From contig CANQVS010000011.1 of NCBI GenBank assembly GCA_947627345.1, positions 1-64,000 on the forward strand: 64,000 nt of DNA, read 5' to 3'. Below, in pieces: positions 51,281-60,743 of this stretch (position 1 is the first letter of the stretch; each line of letters opens with the position of its first letter). The notes beneath the pieces are model-generated. The model was not told the DNA's origin. It searched no databases and worked only from the letters and a program-made list of their open reading frames with translations. The stretch comes from an uncultured Clostridia bacterium (GTDB lineage Bacteria > Bacillota > Clostridia > Oscillospirales > Acutalibacteraceae). Both the position numbers and the translations under genes were made by a program.

Positions 51281-51784
51281 GTGAATTTGGTCTTTGAAAA
51301 ATATATATCAGATTACAGCGCCGATTTGACGCGGTTGTGTATCTCGCTTTGCGGTAATATTTCAGACGCGGAGGATTTGTTTCAGGATACTTGGTACAAG
51401 GCGATAAAAAATTATGGTAAGTATGATTTTGATATGCCTTTTGATAAATGGCTTTACTCAATTTGTGTCAACACATACAAAGACAGTTTGCGTCTGTTTT
51501 ATAATAAACGTAAAATGATTTTTAAAACTGAGGAGGATAAGACCGAATTTCTCAATTCTATCCCCGACAACTGTCCCGATAATTATGATGATTATCTACA
51601 GCTACATACAGCAGTCAATGCTCTTCCAAAAAAGCAGAAAATTGTTATTGTTCTTTATTATTTCAAGGATTATTCCTTAAACGAAATATCAGAAATATTA
51701 AAGATACCCATAGGAACAGTAAAGTCAAGACTAAATCTTGCTAAATCAACATTAAAAAGGAGGCTTAATAATGAGGAAATTTGA
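51281..51784 (+). CDS. ECF-type RNA polymerase sigma factor
   Basis: 167 residues, GTG start after GGGGGTGATAGG. Region 2 runs DLTRLCISLCGNISDAEDLFQDTWYKA..., with FDKWLYSICVNTYKD; region 4 holds LPKKQKIVIVLYYFKDYSLNEISEILKIPIGTVKSRL, the helix-turn-helix recognising -35. The next gene overlaps by 14 bases and is the probable anti-sigma. This makes a signal-responsive unit. Confidence 0.95.
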   Translation: MNLVFEKYISDYSADLTRLCISLCGNISDAEDLFQDTWYKAIKNYGKYDFDMPFDKWLYSICVNTYKDSLRLFYNKRKMIFKTEEDKTEFLNSIPDNCPDNYDDYLQLHTAVNALPKKQKIVIVLYYFKDYSLNEISEILKIPIGTVKSRLNLAKSTLKRRLNNEEI

Positions 51785-52601
51785 AATAAACGACGAAAAG
51801 CTTGATGAAATGCTCTCAAATTACTGCAAAAAAAGCTCTCCTTATACTTTCAGGGTAAAAGAAAAAGTAAAAAGGGAGCGCATAAAGAAACGTTTCCAAA
51901 TTAAGTATTCAACAGCCTGTTATGTTTTGATTTTTGCTTTTTTTATAGGTTTATGTGTAAACTCAATTCCCAATTTTTTTACTTCCTACAATGACTTTTT
52001 CATAATCGCGAACGCGCAGGGAGCTTTTGAGGAAAACAAGATACTAACAGCCTATCAGCCGGTTAAGGTGGACTCTCTAAGCTGTTATGATTATGACATA
52101 AATGACAAATCGGTCGAGGTTGACATTAACTTCGGGATTTGCTGTGCGGGAAAACATATCAGCAAAGTAACCTATACTTCGAACTATTCATATTTTATAA
52201 TTAACTATGTGAGCGTTGAGAATTTTGATATTTCATCAAGAGAGAAAATGGAATTTAATCATAACGGTGTTGTGTGCAACCGTTATTCCGTTGACAATGA
52301 CTCCCAAAGTGTTCTTATTGACAACGAATTAAGTGATAACTATCCCGTAAGTCTTGTATGTTTTTTAGACGCAGACTACAACTTTGAAGCTCAAAGACTT
52401 CTCAAAAAATATAAAACCGGCGAGGATAGATTTGATACCCTTAATGATTTATATGATTCTATTTTCAGAAACGTATATGTAGATATGGAAATAACCTTCG
52501 ACGACGGAAGCGTTGACAACCATAGAATTGAACTTGCGTATGATGAAAAGGATTCCTCTTACAAAACATTTAAACCGGTAGTTACGGCTACTCTTAAATA
52601 A
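51771..52601 (+). CDS. Probable membrane-bound anti-sigma factor
   Basis: 276 residues: a cytoplasmic N-terminus (1-46, EINDEKLDEMLSNYCKKSSP) of the size and charge seen in short anti-sigma domains, one membrane helix (about 48-67), and an external domain (70-276) with two segments, SVEVDINFGICCAGKHISKV and VYVDMEITFDDGSVDNHRI, ending SSYKTFKPVVTATLK. There is no canonical zinc HxxxCxxC motif. The identity as anti-sigma rests on position and topology. The ectodomain is related to the next protein. Confidence 0.7.
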   Translation: MRKFEINDEKLDEMLSNYCKKSSPYTFRVKEKVKRERIKKRFQIKYSTACYVLIFAFFIGLCVNSIPNFFTSYNDFFIIANAQGAFEENKILTAYQPVKVDSLSCYDYDINDKSVEVDINFGICCAGKHISKVTYTSNYSYFIINYVSVENFDISSREKMEFNHNGVVCNRYSVDNDSQSVLIDNELSDNYPVSLVCFLDADYNFEAQRLLKKYKTGEDRFDTLNDLYDSIFRNVYVDMEITFDDGSVDNHRIELAYDEKDSSYKTFKPVVTATLK

Positions 52602-52650
52602 CCCCTAAATAGATTTCTTCCCCCTCAAATCTATTTTCCATATTGCTTTA

Positions 52651-52690
52651 GAACCGAATCAATTGGGGATTCTGTTTTGAAGCCGATATA
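52651..52690 (+). promoter_or_regulatory. Second candidate ECF promoter, before the ectodomain paralogue
   Basis: GAACCGAATC matches the box at 51163 in nine of ten positions apart from one change. A CGATATA lies 23 bases further, a longer spacing than usual; another -10 nearer by may be used. It suggests the third gene belongs to the same regulon. Confidence 0.4.
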
Positions 52691-52717
52691 AACTCTGATT
52701 AATCAGTGTTTATATTA

Positions 52718-52753
52718 AAAAAAGTCCTCTGCAAATTCAGCAGAGGACTTTTG
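52718..52753 (+). terminator. Terminator between the anti-sigma gene and its paralogue
   Basis: AAAAGTCCTCTGC, loop AAATTCA, GCAGAGGACTTTT. It lies between the candidate promoter at 52651 and the gene at 52782, so it may act as an attenuator. Confidence 0.8.
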
Positions 52754-52781
52754 CCATTTTATTCTTGAAAGGAGAAAAATT

Positions 52782-53561
52782 ATGAAATCTAAAAAATTAA
52801 AAATATTTTTATCTGTTCTATGTTTGATATTGGCTTTTGTATTAGGATTTTTTGCAAGTCATATAACCTCGCTTTTCGGAGCAAACATCAATTTTGAAAT
52901 TATAACGGGTACGGCTGTAGACTCGGACGAAATATTCGGTCAGCCTCCGTTTGACACATCAAGCGGTAATAATCATTTTATTAGCTATGCCGGAAATCAG
53001 GATAAAGACCTTATTGAAATGATATTTGATTTTGACGTTATGTGTAAAGGGAATAATATAAAAGAAATAACCTACACGGCAAATTATGCGAAATTTTCTG
53101 TAAACGATACCTATTATAAGGATATAAAAATTAAGGGACGCGACAGAGAAAACGGAGTAGGAAAGATTTGCAGTTCATTCACGGTTGACTATGATAATCA
53201 GCCCAAATGGGGAGAATGTGAGGACAGTACTCATCCTATTAATCTTTTAATCAATGTAAAATCTACGGATTCAGATAATGTGGGAAACCTGATGCTTGAT
53301 GAAGAAATAGATAAGTATTGGAATTATACTATGAATAAATCAGCGGGGAGAGAATACGACAAAGATTTTGATATAAAAAAGTATTCCGTAAAAAACAGTC
53401 TTGAATATTTATATGAGGAAATGTTTTACGGAACTAATGTGGAAGTTGAAGTTACCTACAATGACGGAAGTGTAGAAAGCAAAAAAATAGAAATAAGCTA
53501 CGACCCTAAAAAATCTTCTTATAAGACTTTTAAACCATATGTAACTTATAATATAGATTGA
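52782..53561 (+). CDS. Membrane-anchored paralogue of the anti-sigma ectodomain
   Basis: 259 residues: an N-terminal membrane anchor (IFLSVLCLILAFVLGFFASHI), no cytoplasmic anti-sigma region, and an external domain aligning with that of the preceding protein: IKEITYTANYAKFSVN against ISKVTYTSNYSYFIIN, VEVEVTYNDGSVESKKIEISYD against VDMEITFDDGSVDNHRIELAYD, and the shared SSYKTFKP end. It probably competes for or shares the signal sensed by the anti-sigma. The family is unrecognised. Confidence 0.75.
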   Translation: MKSKKLKIFLSVLCLILAFVLGFFASHITSLFGANINFEIITGTAVDSDEIFGQPPFDTSSGNNHFISYAGNQDKDLIEMIFDFDVMCKGNNIKEITYTANYAKFSVNDTYYKDIKIKGRDRENGVGKICSSFTVDYDNQPKWGECEDSTHPINLLINVKSTDSDNVGNLMLDEEIDKYWNYTMNKSAGREYDKDFDIKKYSVKNSLEYLYEEMFYGTNVEVEVTYNDGSVESKKIEISYDPKKSSYKTFKPYVTYNID

Positions 53562-53587
53562 CACCTCCTATCTATATATCCTTTCCA

Positions 53588-53621
53588 AAAAGGGCTGCCG
53601 CGTCTGTGGCAGCCCTTTTAC
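53588..53621. terminator. Terminator between the ECF locus and hisF
   Basis: AAAAGGGCTGCC, loop, GGCAGCCCTTTT. It faces both converging transcripts. Confidence 0.85.
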
Positions 53622-53631
53622 CGTAATTTAA

Positions 53632-54387
53632 TTACAATCTTACGGATATACCCTTTTCATTAAGATATTTTTTAAGTTTTGGTATCGGTATTTCTCCAAA
53701 ATGAAACAGTGATGCCGCTAAAACCGCGTCCGCCTTGCCTTGTGTAAATGCATCATAGAAATGTTCTAACGCTCCTGCGCCCCCGCTTGCGATTACGGGA
53801 ATATTTACCTTTTCTGAAACAGCTTTGGTAAGCGCCAAATCATAGCCTTTCTTCTGACCGTCCTCGTCCATACTTGTAAGAAGTATTTCGCCTGCTCCGC
53901 GTTTTTCACATTCAACCGCCCATTCAACCGCGTCAATGCCCATAGGTACTCTTCCGCCGTTAATATAAACCTCCCAGCTTTCTCCCTTTCGCTTTGCGTC
54001 GATTGCGGTCACAACGCACTGGCTTCCGAACTTGGCCGACGCCTCGTTTATAAGATTTGGACGTTTAATTGCGGCGCTGTTAACGCTGACTTTATCCGCG
54101 CCCGCTCTTAGAATTTCATTAAAATCATCAATGCTTCTTATTCCGCCGCCAACGGTAAACGGAATAAAAATCGTATTCGCAACCTTTTGTACCATATCAA
54201 CAACTATGTTTCTTGAATCGCTTGACGCGGTAATGTCGAGAAAGACAAGCTCGTCCGCGCCCTGTTTATCATATTGCTTTGCGCACTCGACAGGGTCGCC
54301 CGCGTCAATAAGATTAACAAAGCTCATTCCCTTAACGACTCTGCCGTTCTTAACGTCGAGGCAGGGGATAATTCTTTTTGCGTACAT
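53632..54387 (-). CDS. hisF: Imidazole glycerol phosphate synthase cyclase subunit HisF
   Basis: 251 residues, a TIM barrel. [16 protein letters not shown], the catalytic aspartate region [29 protein letters not shown] and [13 protein letters not shown] are typical. With HisH it makes IGP and AICAR in histidine synthesis. The other his genes are not in the window. Confidence 0.97.
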   Translation of the reverse strand: MYAKRIIPCLDVKNGRVVKGMSFVNLIDAGDPVECAKQYDKQGADELVFLDITASSDSRNIVVDMVQKVANTIFIPFTVGGGIRSIDDFNEILRAGADKVSVNSAAIKRPNLINEASAKFGSQCVVTAIDAKRKGESWEVYINGGRVPMGIDAVEWAVECEKRGAGEILLTSMDEDGQKKGYDLALTKAVSEKVNIPVIASGGAGALEHFYDAFTQGKADAVLAASLFHFGEIPIPKLKKYLNEKGISVRL

Positions 54388-54389
54388 AT

Positions 54390-55007
54390 CTATTTAACCT
54401 CACACATTTCTACAAAATTTTTAAGCATTCTAAGTCCCGTTTCACCGCTCTTTTCAGGATGGAATTGTGTAGCTGTTACATTATTAAAGCTTACTGACGC
54501 ATCTATTGTAACTCCGTATTCGGTCTGCGAGCTTACAATATCTCTATCCTCGGCGTTAAGATAATATGAATGAACGAAATAAACGTAAGCATTGTCCTCT
54601 ATTCCTTTAAAAATGCCGTCTTTTTTCAATATTTTTAAACTGTTCCAGCCCATATGCGGAATTTTTAAATTTGCTCCGTTCGGTATTCTTCTTATTTTAC
54701 CTTTAAATATCGAAAGCCCGTTTGTATTTTCACTTTCTTCACTGCCCTCAAAAAGCAGTTGCAGACCGACGCATATCCCCAAAAAGGGTTTGCCCGTATC
54801 AATAAACTCCTTCACTGTTTCTTTAATACCTAAATTTTCCATAGATTTCATACAGTCGCCGAATGAGCCCTGACCGGGCAGAATTGCGCCGTCACTTGTC
54901 ATTATATCTTTTTTATCGTTTGTAACTTTACACTCACAGCCGATAAATTTAAGCGCTTTATAAACGCTTTGTATATTTCCCGCGCCGTAATCAATAATAG
55001 CAATCAT
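54390..55007 (-). CDS. hisH: Imidazole glycerol phosphate synthase glutaminase subunit HisH
   Basis: 205 residues, a class I glutamine amidotransferase: [13 protein letters not shown], oxyanion region [10 protein letters not shown], nucleophile elbow [17 protein letters not shown] (Cys near residue 80), and [12 protein letters not shown] supplying His and Glu. Two bases before hisF, so co-transcribed. Confidence 0.97.
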   Translation of the reverse strand: MIAIIDYGAGNIQSVYKALKFIGCECKVTNDKKDIMTSDGAILPGQGSFGDCMKSMENLGIKETVKEFIDTGKPFLGICVGLQLLFEGSEESENTNGLSIFKGKIRRIPNGANLKIPHMGWNSLKILKKDGIFKGIEDNAYVYFVHSYYLNAEDRDIVSSQTEYGVTIDASVSFNNVTATQFHPEKSGETGLRMLKNFVEMCEVK

Positions 55008-55130
55008 ACTTTACCTCATATTCTCATCATAAATTTAAACTTATTCTATCATATTACCTAACATAACGCAAGAAAATGATAGCGTTATTATTTAATCTTG
55101 CATAAATATTATTAATTTCTTTAAAAACAG

Positions 55131-55159
55131 TTGAGTTTTGCAAGTTTAAGTGGTAAAAT
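55131..55159 (+). promoter_or_regulatory. Promoter of the RpiR-family gene
   Basis: TTGAGT, 17 bases, TAAAAT, about 50 bases before the start codon, in the 204-base gap between hisH and this gene. Nothing else is seen in that gap. Confidence 0.5.
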
Positions 55160-55211
55160 GAATTTATTATTTTTAACAACAAATATTAATAAAAAGATAA
55201 GGAAGTAAAAA

Positions 55212-56081
55212 ATGATAGAACATTTACTCTCAAGAATAGAAATGAATATGAATACCTTTTCCAAAGGTCAAAAGCGAATTGCAACCTTTATAGAGGAACA
55301 TTATGACAGAGCCGCCTTTATGACCGCGTCAAAGCTTGGAAAAACCGTAGGAGTTTCCGAAAGCACCGTAGTACGTTTCGCGACAGAACTCGGATATTCA
55401 GGTTATCCGAAACTTCAAAAGGCTATGCAGGAAATGATTCGCGATAAGCTGACTTCTGTTCAGCGTATAGATGTGACTACCAACCGTATAGGAAACAATA
55501 ATGTTTTAGATTCTATTATGAATCAGGATATTGATAAAATAAGGAGAACCTTAGAGGAAACATCTCACAAGGATTTTGAATCAGCGGTTAAATCAATTGT
55601 AAACGCTCGCAGAATTTTCATTTTCGGAGTGCGCTCAACCGCGTCGCTTGCACAGTTTCTCGGATATTATTTCGGACTTATTTTTGATAATGTGCGGGTT
55701 ATTACCGATACGTCAAAAACCCATACCTACGAACAGCTTTTCCGTATCGGAAAGGGAGATGTTATGATAGGAATCAGCTTTCCGCGATACAGCACAATGG
55801 CGGTTGATTCTATGATGCTTGCACGTGAACGCGGGGCAAATGTTATCGCAATTACAGACAGTATGGTTTCTCCTCTTGTTTCCACCTCCGACGAGGTTTT
55901 AATCGCGCGTAGTGATATGGCGTCGGTTGTCGATTCATTGGTGGCGCCTTTAAGTCTTATTAATGCGCTTATTGTAGCGACCGTTCTCGAAAAAAAGGAC
56001 GAGGTAACCGAAACATTCAAAGAACTTGAAAAGGTGTGGAATCATCAGGGTGTTTACGATACCCGCAATCAGAATTTTTAA
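55212..56081 (+). CDS. RpiR/MurR-family transcriptional regulator
   Basis: 289 residues: an N-terminal helix-turn-helix (KGQKRIATFIEEHYDRAAFMTASKLGKTVGVSESTVVRFATELGYSGYP in segments) and a C-terminal SIS domain (about 110-260, RRIFIFGVRSTASLAQFLGYYF and ISFPRYSTMAVDSMMLARERGANVIAITD) that binds phosphosugars. The ligand is unknown. It is followed three bases later by the flavoprotein gene; no sugar-utilisation genes are adjacent. Confidence 0.93.
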   Translation: MIEHLLSRIEMNMNTFSKGQKRIATFIEEHYDRAAFMTASKLGKTVGVSESTVVRFATELGYSGYPKLQKAMQEMIRDKLTSVQRIDVTTNRIGNNNVLDSIMNQDIDKIRRTLEETSHKDFESAVKSIVNARRIFIFGVRSTASLAQFLGYYFGLIFDNVRVITDTSKTHTYEQLFRIGKGDVMIGISFPRYSTMAVDSMMLARERGANVIAITDSMVSPLVSTSDEVLIARSDMASVVDSLVAPLSLINALIVATVLEKKDEVTETFKELEKVWNHQGVYDTRNQNF

Positions 56082-56084
56082 TTT

Positions 56085-57314
56085 ATGAGTAAGATAATAA
56101 TTGTAGGCGGAGGAGCCTCGGGCTTAATGGCGGCAGGATTTGCGTCTATGTATAATGCTGATGTCACGGTTTTTGAAAAAATGCCACGGGTAGGCAGAAA
56201 GCTTATGATTACGGGAAAGGGAAGATGCAATCTCTGCAATGCTTGTGATATAGAAACCTTTATGCAGAATGTTCCCGTAAACAATAAATTCCTTTACAGC
56301 GCAATCAATAACTTTCCGCCGTTTGATATTATAGATTTTTTTGAACAGCAGGGATTAAAAACTAAAATCGAACGCGGAAACCGTGTGTTTCCAGTGTCTG
56401 ATAAGGCGGTTGATGTTGTAGATATAATGCACCGTTTCGCGGTGAAAAACGGGGCGAAAATTATAAATAAAACCGTTGATGAGGTAGTTGCGGAAAACGG
56501 ATTTGTAAAGGCTGTTAAAGCGGACGGTAAGGTATATAACTGTAAAAGCGTTATTCTTGCGACAGGCGGAGCAAGTTATCCCCGCACGGGAACTACAGGC
56601 GACGGTTATAAATTTGCCCGAAAACTTGGACATACTATTGTCGAGCCCAAGCCCTCGCTCATTCCGCTTGAAAGCGCTGACGGAGACTGTAAAGAGCTTC
56701 AGGGGCTGTCCCTGAAAAATGCCGGACTTAAAATCACCGATAAAAGCGGAAAGACGGTCTATGAGGATTTCGGAGAAATGCTCTTTACTCATTTCGGCAT
56801 ATCGGGACCAATGGTCCTTTCCGCAAGCTGTAATATGCGTGATTATTCTCTTAAATACACGGCTCATATTGATTTAAAGCCTGCGCTGAATTATGAACAG
56901 CTTGACCTGCGTATTCAGCGTGATTTAAGGGAAAATATTAACAGAAGTGTGTCAAATTCCCTCTCAAAACTATTGCCACGAAAGCTTATTCCTGTTATAC
57001 TTAACAGGTGGGGGATTGACGACTGTAAGAAGTGCAATAAGGTTAAAAAAGAAGAGCGCAATGCTCTCAAAAATATTTTAAAGGATTTTTCTGTGGAAAT
57101 TACAAAACCGCGTCCGATACGGGAAGCAATAATTACTTCGGGCGGAGTTAAGGTGAGTGAAATTAATCCTAAAACTATGGAAAGTAAAATTATAAAAAAT
57201 CTTTATTTTTCAGGCGAGATAATTGACGTTGACGCTTATACGGGCGGTTTTAATTTAATGATAGCGTGGGCTACAGGCAGACTGGCGGGAGAAAACGCCG
57301 CGCTTGCTGATTAA
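56085..57314 (+). CDS. BaiN/HI0933-family NAD(P)/FAD-dependent oxidoreductase
   Basis: 409 residues. The FAD-binding GGGASGLMAAGFASMYNADV and RVGRKLMITGKGRCNLCN are the family signature; VILATGGASYPRTGTTGDGY and GEIIDVDAYTGGFNLMIAWATG complete it. BaiN was proposed as a bile-acid flavoprotein; most members are unassigned. It is usual in Clostridia upstream of cmk, as here, 24 bases apart. Confidence 0.93.
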   Translation: MSKIIIVGGGASGLMAAGFASMYNADVTVFEKMPRVGRKLMITGKGRCNLCNACDIETFMQNVPVNNKFLYSAINNFPPFDIIDFFEQQGLKTKIERGNRVFPVSDKAVDVVDIMHRFAVKNGAKIINKTVDEVVAENGFVKAVKADGKVYNCKSVILATGGASYPRTGTTGDGYKFARKLGHTIVEPKPSLIPLESADGDCKELQGLSLKNAGLKITDKSGKTVYEDFGEMLFTHFGISGPMVLSASCNMRDYSLKYTAHIDLKPALNYEQLDLRIQRDLRENINRSVSNSLSKLLPRKLIPVILNRWGIDDCKKCNKVKKEERNALKNILKDFSVEITKPRPIREAIITSGGVKVSEINPKTMESKIIKNLYFSGEIIDVDAYTGGFNLMIAWATGRLAGENAALAD

Positions 57315-57338
57315 CTATTTGATAAAAAGGGGTAAAAT

Positions 57339-58007
57339 ATGTCTATAGCAATTGCAATTGACGGACCTGCGGGAGCAGGAAAAAGTACAATTTCAAAGTC
57401 CGCGGCGAAAAAGCTCGGATTTATTTATATTGATACGGGAGCGCTTTACCGTACGGTAGGACTTGCGGCAACGCGCGCGAATGTTGAGCCAGTTGAGGGA
57501 AAAGAAGTTGACGAGCTCCTCTCGAAAATTAATGTTGAGCTTACCTTTAACGATAAGGGAGAACAAATTGTTCTTTTGGACAAAGAAGACGTGTCGAGAC
57601 TTATCCGTACGCCTGAGGCTTCAATGACCGCGTCTAAAATTTCCGCTATACCGTCCGTCCGCGCTTACCTTTTGGACTTACAGCGTAATATGGCAAAGAA
57701 AGACAACGTTATAATGGACGGAAGAGATATAGGAACCGTTGTACTTCCAAACGCCGACGTTAAAATCTTTTTGACGGCAACTCCCGAGGCGAGAGCCGAA
57801 AGGCGCTATAAAGAACTTATTGAAAAGGGTATGGATGTTAAATACGAGGATATATTAAACGACGTCAAAACCCGTGATTATAATGATTCCCACAGAGAAA
57901 TCGCTCCGCTTAAACAGGCAGATGACGCTGTTTTGGCGGATACCACTGAAATTGGTTTACAGGAAAGTATAGATTTAATTATTAAAATTATTAAGGAACA
58001 CAGCTAA
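57339..58007 (+). CDS. cmk: Cytidylate kinase
   Basis: 222 residues; phosphorylates CMP and dCMP. P-loop IDGPAGAGKSTISK, YIDTGALYRTV, MDGRDIGTVVLPNADVKIFL, and the C-terminal RDYNDSHREIAPL. AAAAGGGGT ribosome binding site. The stop shares a base with the plsC start (TAATG). Confidence 0.97.
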   Translation: MSIAIAIDGPAGAGKSTISKSAAKKLGFIYIDTGALYRTVGLAATRANVEPVEGKEVDELLSKINVELTFNDKGEQIVLLDKEDVSRLIRTPEASMTASKISAIPSVRAYLLDLQRNMAKKDNVIMDGRDIGTVVLPNADVKIFLTATPEARAERRYKELIEKGMDVKYEDILNDVKTRDYNDSHREIAPLKQADDAVLADTTEIGLQESIDLIIKIIKEHS

Positions 58008-58636
58008 TGGCACAATCGAAATTGCTCTATTCGGTAGGACGTGTAGTCTGCACACCTATTATGAAGTTATTTTATCGTTATAAGGTTATTAACAAGGGAA
58101 ATATTCCGAACGACGGTAAAGGATATATTATAGCCTCAAATCATATATCATTTTCAGACCCTGTGCTTCTTGGTTTGGGACAGAAACGCCGACTTAATTT
58201 TATGGCCAAGGACGAGCTTTTTAAAAATAAGTTTTTTTCTTTTCTTATTCGTCATCTCGGAGCATTCCCCGTAAAGAGGGGGGCAGGAGACGGAAAAGCA
58301 ATTAAAAACGGCGAGGACATTATTAACGAAGGAAATTTGATGACTATATTTATCGAGGGCGGAAGAAGCAAAACGGGCGAGCTTATGCGTCCGAGAAGCG
58401 GTTTTGCCGTAATTGCACAGCAGACCGGCGCGCCTGTTGTCCCTGCTTGCATTACAAAGGCAGGAAAGGGAAAATGTTTCTCGAAAAGAATTATACATTT
58501 TTCTGAACCTATCAGCGTAGAAGAGTTAGGTCTTGATTCACTTGACCGCCACGCTTTAAAAAAGGCGAGCGCGATTGTTATGGACAGAATTAAAGAAATG
58601 AGAGAGAACGATTTAAATGAGTATTCAAGTTGCTAA
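58007..58636 (+). CDS. plsC: 1-acyl-sn-glycerol-3-phosphate acyltransferase PlsC
   Basis: 209 residues, membrane-associated; makes phosphatidic acid. NHISFSDPVLLG carries the HxxxxD catalytic motif, then FIRHLGAFPVKRG, FIEGGRSKTGELMRPRSG and VPACITKAGKG. It overlaps the ispH-rpsA gene by 20 bases. The order cmk-plsC-ispH/rpsA is a conserved Clostridia operon. Confidence 0.95.
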   Translation: MAQSKLLYSVGRVVCTPIMKLFYRYKVINKGNIPNDGKGYIIASNHISFSDPVLLGLGQKRRLNFMAKDELFKNKFFSFLIRHLGAFPVKRGAGDGKAIKNGEDIINEGNLMTIFIEGGRSKTGELMRPRSGFAVIAQQTGAPVVPACITKAGKGKCFSKRIIHFSEPISVEELGLDSLDRHALKKASAIVMDRIKEMRENDLNEYSSC

Positions 58637-60728
58637 AACTGCTGGTTTTTGTTTTGGTGTAAATCGTGCGGTTGATATTGTGAACGATTTACTTGAAAAA
58701 GGCGAGAAGGTCTGCACATTAGGGCCTATTATTCACAATATGGAAATGGTCGGGGAACTTGAAAAACGAGGCTGTAATGCTGTAGACAGAATTGAAGACT
58801 GCCCGAAAGACGCAACTATTGTTATCCGTTCCCACGGAGTTGCAAAGAGCGTTATGGATAAGGTCGATGAACTTTCTCTAAAATGTGTTGATGCAACCTG
58901 TCCGTTCGTTAAAAAAATACATAAAATAGTGACCGAAGCAGGGGAGAAGAATATCCCTGTTTTAATTGCGGGGAATAAAAATCATCCCGAAATTCAAGGT
59001 ATTATAGGTCATTGCAGTTCAACTTGCTATACGTTTAATAACGATGAAGAACTTGTTGAACTTATCAGTAATATTCCAATAAAGAATAATGACGAAATTT
59101 TTGTAGTCGCACAAACAACTTTTTCAAAAAAAGAATGGAAAAAATGTTTAAAAACAGTAAAAAAGGTCTATACAAATGCGAAAATTTTTGATACAATATG
59201 TAAGGCTACATCTGAACGTCAAAAGGAAGCAGATCTGATTTCCGGCAATTCTGATTTAATGATAGTTATCGGCGACCGACACAGCTCAAATACCGCAAAG
59301 CTTTACGATATTTGCAAAAGCAGGTGCGCCAATACCTGTTTGATTGAAACGGCAAAAGAGCTTGATAAAGATCTCGTTAGTAAATCTCGTTCAATCGGTG
59401 TAACTGCCGGCGCTTCGACACCGGCAAGGATTATAAAGGAGGTACTGGATACAATGAGTGAAGAAATTAAATCCAGCGAAACAGTTGCAGAAACTGAATC
59501 TTTTGAGGAGATGCTTGAGGAATCCCTCAAAAATTTAAATACTAACGAGAGGGTAAAAGGTACAGTCGTAAGCATAGCTCCTAATGAAGTTATTGTCGAT
59601 GTCGGCAGAAAGCAATCGGGATTTATTCCCGCAGACGAGCTTTCAAGCGACCCGTCGGTAAAGCCTGAAGATGTTGTTAAGGTCGGCGATGAACTTGAAC
59701 TTCTTATTATGAAGACTAATGATGTTGAAGGAACTATAATGCTTTCAAAGCGCAGAGTAGACGCGCAAAAAGGTTGGGAAGAGCTGAAAGCTCTTGCGGA
59801 ATCAAACGAAGTGCTTACAGGTAAAGTTGTAAATGTTGTTAAAGGCGGCGTAATTGTTATATATAACGACAACCGCGTATTTATTCCCGCTTCTCAGGCT
59901 ACAGCGTCACGAGATGACAGTCTTGAGGATTTAGTCGGACAGGAAGTGCAGTTTAAGCTTATTGAAGCTTCACAGCGCGGACGTATGAAAAGGATTGTAG
60001 GTTCTATCCGCGCGGTACTTCGTGAGCAGAGAGCGTCTCAAAAGGCAACTTTCTGGGAAACCTGTGAGGTTGGCAAGCATTATAAGGGAGTGGTTAAATC
60101 CATTACAAGCTACGGAGCTTTTGTCGATTTAGGCGGAGTGTTCGGAATGATTCATATTTCAGAGCTTAGCTGGACGCATATTAAAAATCCGTCAGAGGTT
60201 GTAAATATTGGCGACGAGGTTGACGTTTACATTAAGGAAATTAACGAGGAAACCAAGAAAATTTCTCTTGGTTATAAAGACCCTGACGCTAATCCGTGGG
60301 AAATTCTCAGACGCGACTATCCTGTAGACACAGTTGTTGACGCTACGATTGTCGGTTTGACAACATTTGGCGCGTTTGCCAATGTAATCCCGGGTATAGA
60401 CGGTCTTATACATATTTCTCAAATCGCAAATCAGAGAATTAATAAGCCCGAAGATGTTCTTTCAATAGGCGAAAAGGTTAAAGCTAAGATTATCGCTATT
60501 GACTTTGATAAAAAACGTGTAAGTCTTTCAATTCGCGCACTTCTTCCTGTTGAGAAAGCTCCTGCTCCGTCAGAGTCTGACGAGGAGGTTGTGGCATCTA
60601 CAGGTGAAGACGAAGTGGTAGCGTCCACAGAAACACCTGTTGACGAGCCTGTTTCTCCCAAGGTTGAGGAGGCACCTGTGGCAGAGGAAACACCCAAAGC
60701 AGAAGAAACTGCCGTTGAGGAAGAATAA
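58617..60728 (+). CDS. ispH: IspH-ribosomal protein S1 fusion protein
   Basis: 703 residues. Residues 1-285 are 4-hydroxy-3-methylbut-2-enyl diphosphate reductase: AGFCFGVNRAV with Cys12, DATCPFVKK with Cys95, FDTICKATSERQ with Cys195, and HPEIQG with the catalytic Glu125. From about 315 to 645 are four S1 RNA-binding domains (for example GVVKSITSYGAFVDLGGVFG and ATIVGLTTFGAFANVIPGID). An acidic Glu/Val/Ala/Pro-rich tail ends the protein. It joins the last step of the MEP isoprenoid pathway to an mRNA-binding ribosomal function. The fusion is known from Clostridia and is read here in one uninterrupted frame. Confidence 0.96.
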   Translation: MSIQVAKTAGFCFGVNRAVDIVNDLLEKGEKVCTLGPIIHNMEMVGELEKRGCNAVDRIEDCPKDATIVIRSHGVAKSVMDKVDELSLKCVDATCPFVKKIHKIVTEAGEKNIPVLIAGNKNHPEIQGIIGHCSSTCYTFNNDEELVELISNIPIKNNDEIFVVAQTTFSKKEWKKCLKTVKKVYTNAKIFDTICKATSERQKEADLISGNSDLMIVIGDRHSSNTAKLYDICKSRCANTCLIETAKELDKDLVSKSRSIGVTAGASTPARIIKEVLDTMSEEIKSSETVAETESFEEMLEESLKNLNTNERVKGTVVSIAPNEVIVDVGRKQSGFIPADELSSDPSVKPEDVVKVGDELELLIMKTNDVEGTIMLSKRRVDAQKGWEELKALAESNEVLTGKVVNVVKGGVIVIYNDNRVFIPASQATASRDDSLEDLVGQEVQFKLIEASQRGRMKRIVGSIRAVLREQRASQKATFWETCEVGKHYKGVVKSITSYGAFVDLGGVFGMIHISELSWTHIKNPSEVVNIGDEVDVYIKEINEETKKISLGYKDPDANPWEILRRDYPVDTVVDATIVGLTTFGAFANVIPGIDGLIHISQIANQRINKPEDVLSIGEKVKAKIIAIDFDKKRVSLSIRALLPVEKAPAPSESDEEVVASTGEDEVVASTETPVDEPVSPKVEEAPVAEETPKAEETAVEEE

Positions 60729-60743
60729 AATATTAATTAAATA

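Noticed and set aside
57720..58500. Minus-strand frames opposite plsC
   Set aside because: Antisense shadows without start signals; plsC has all four acyltransferase motifs.
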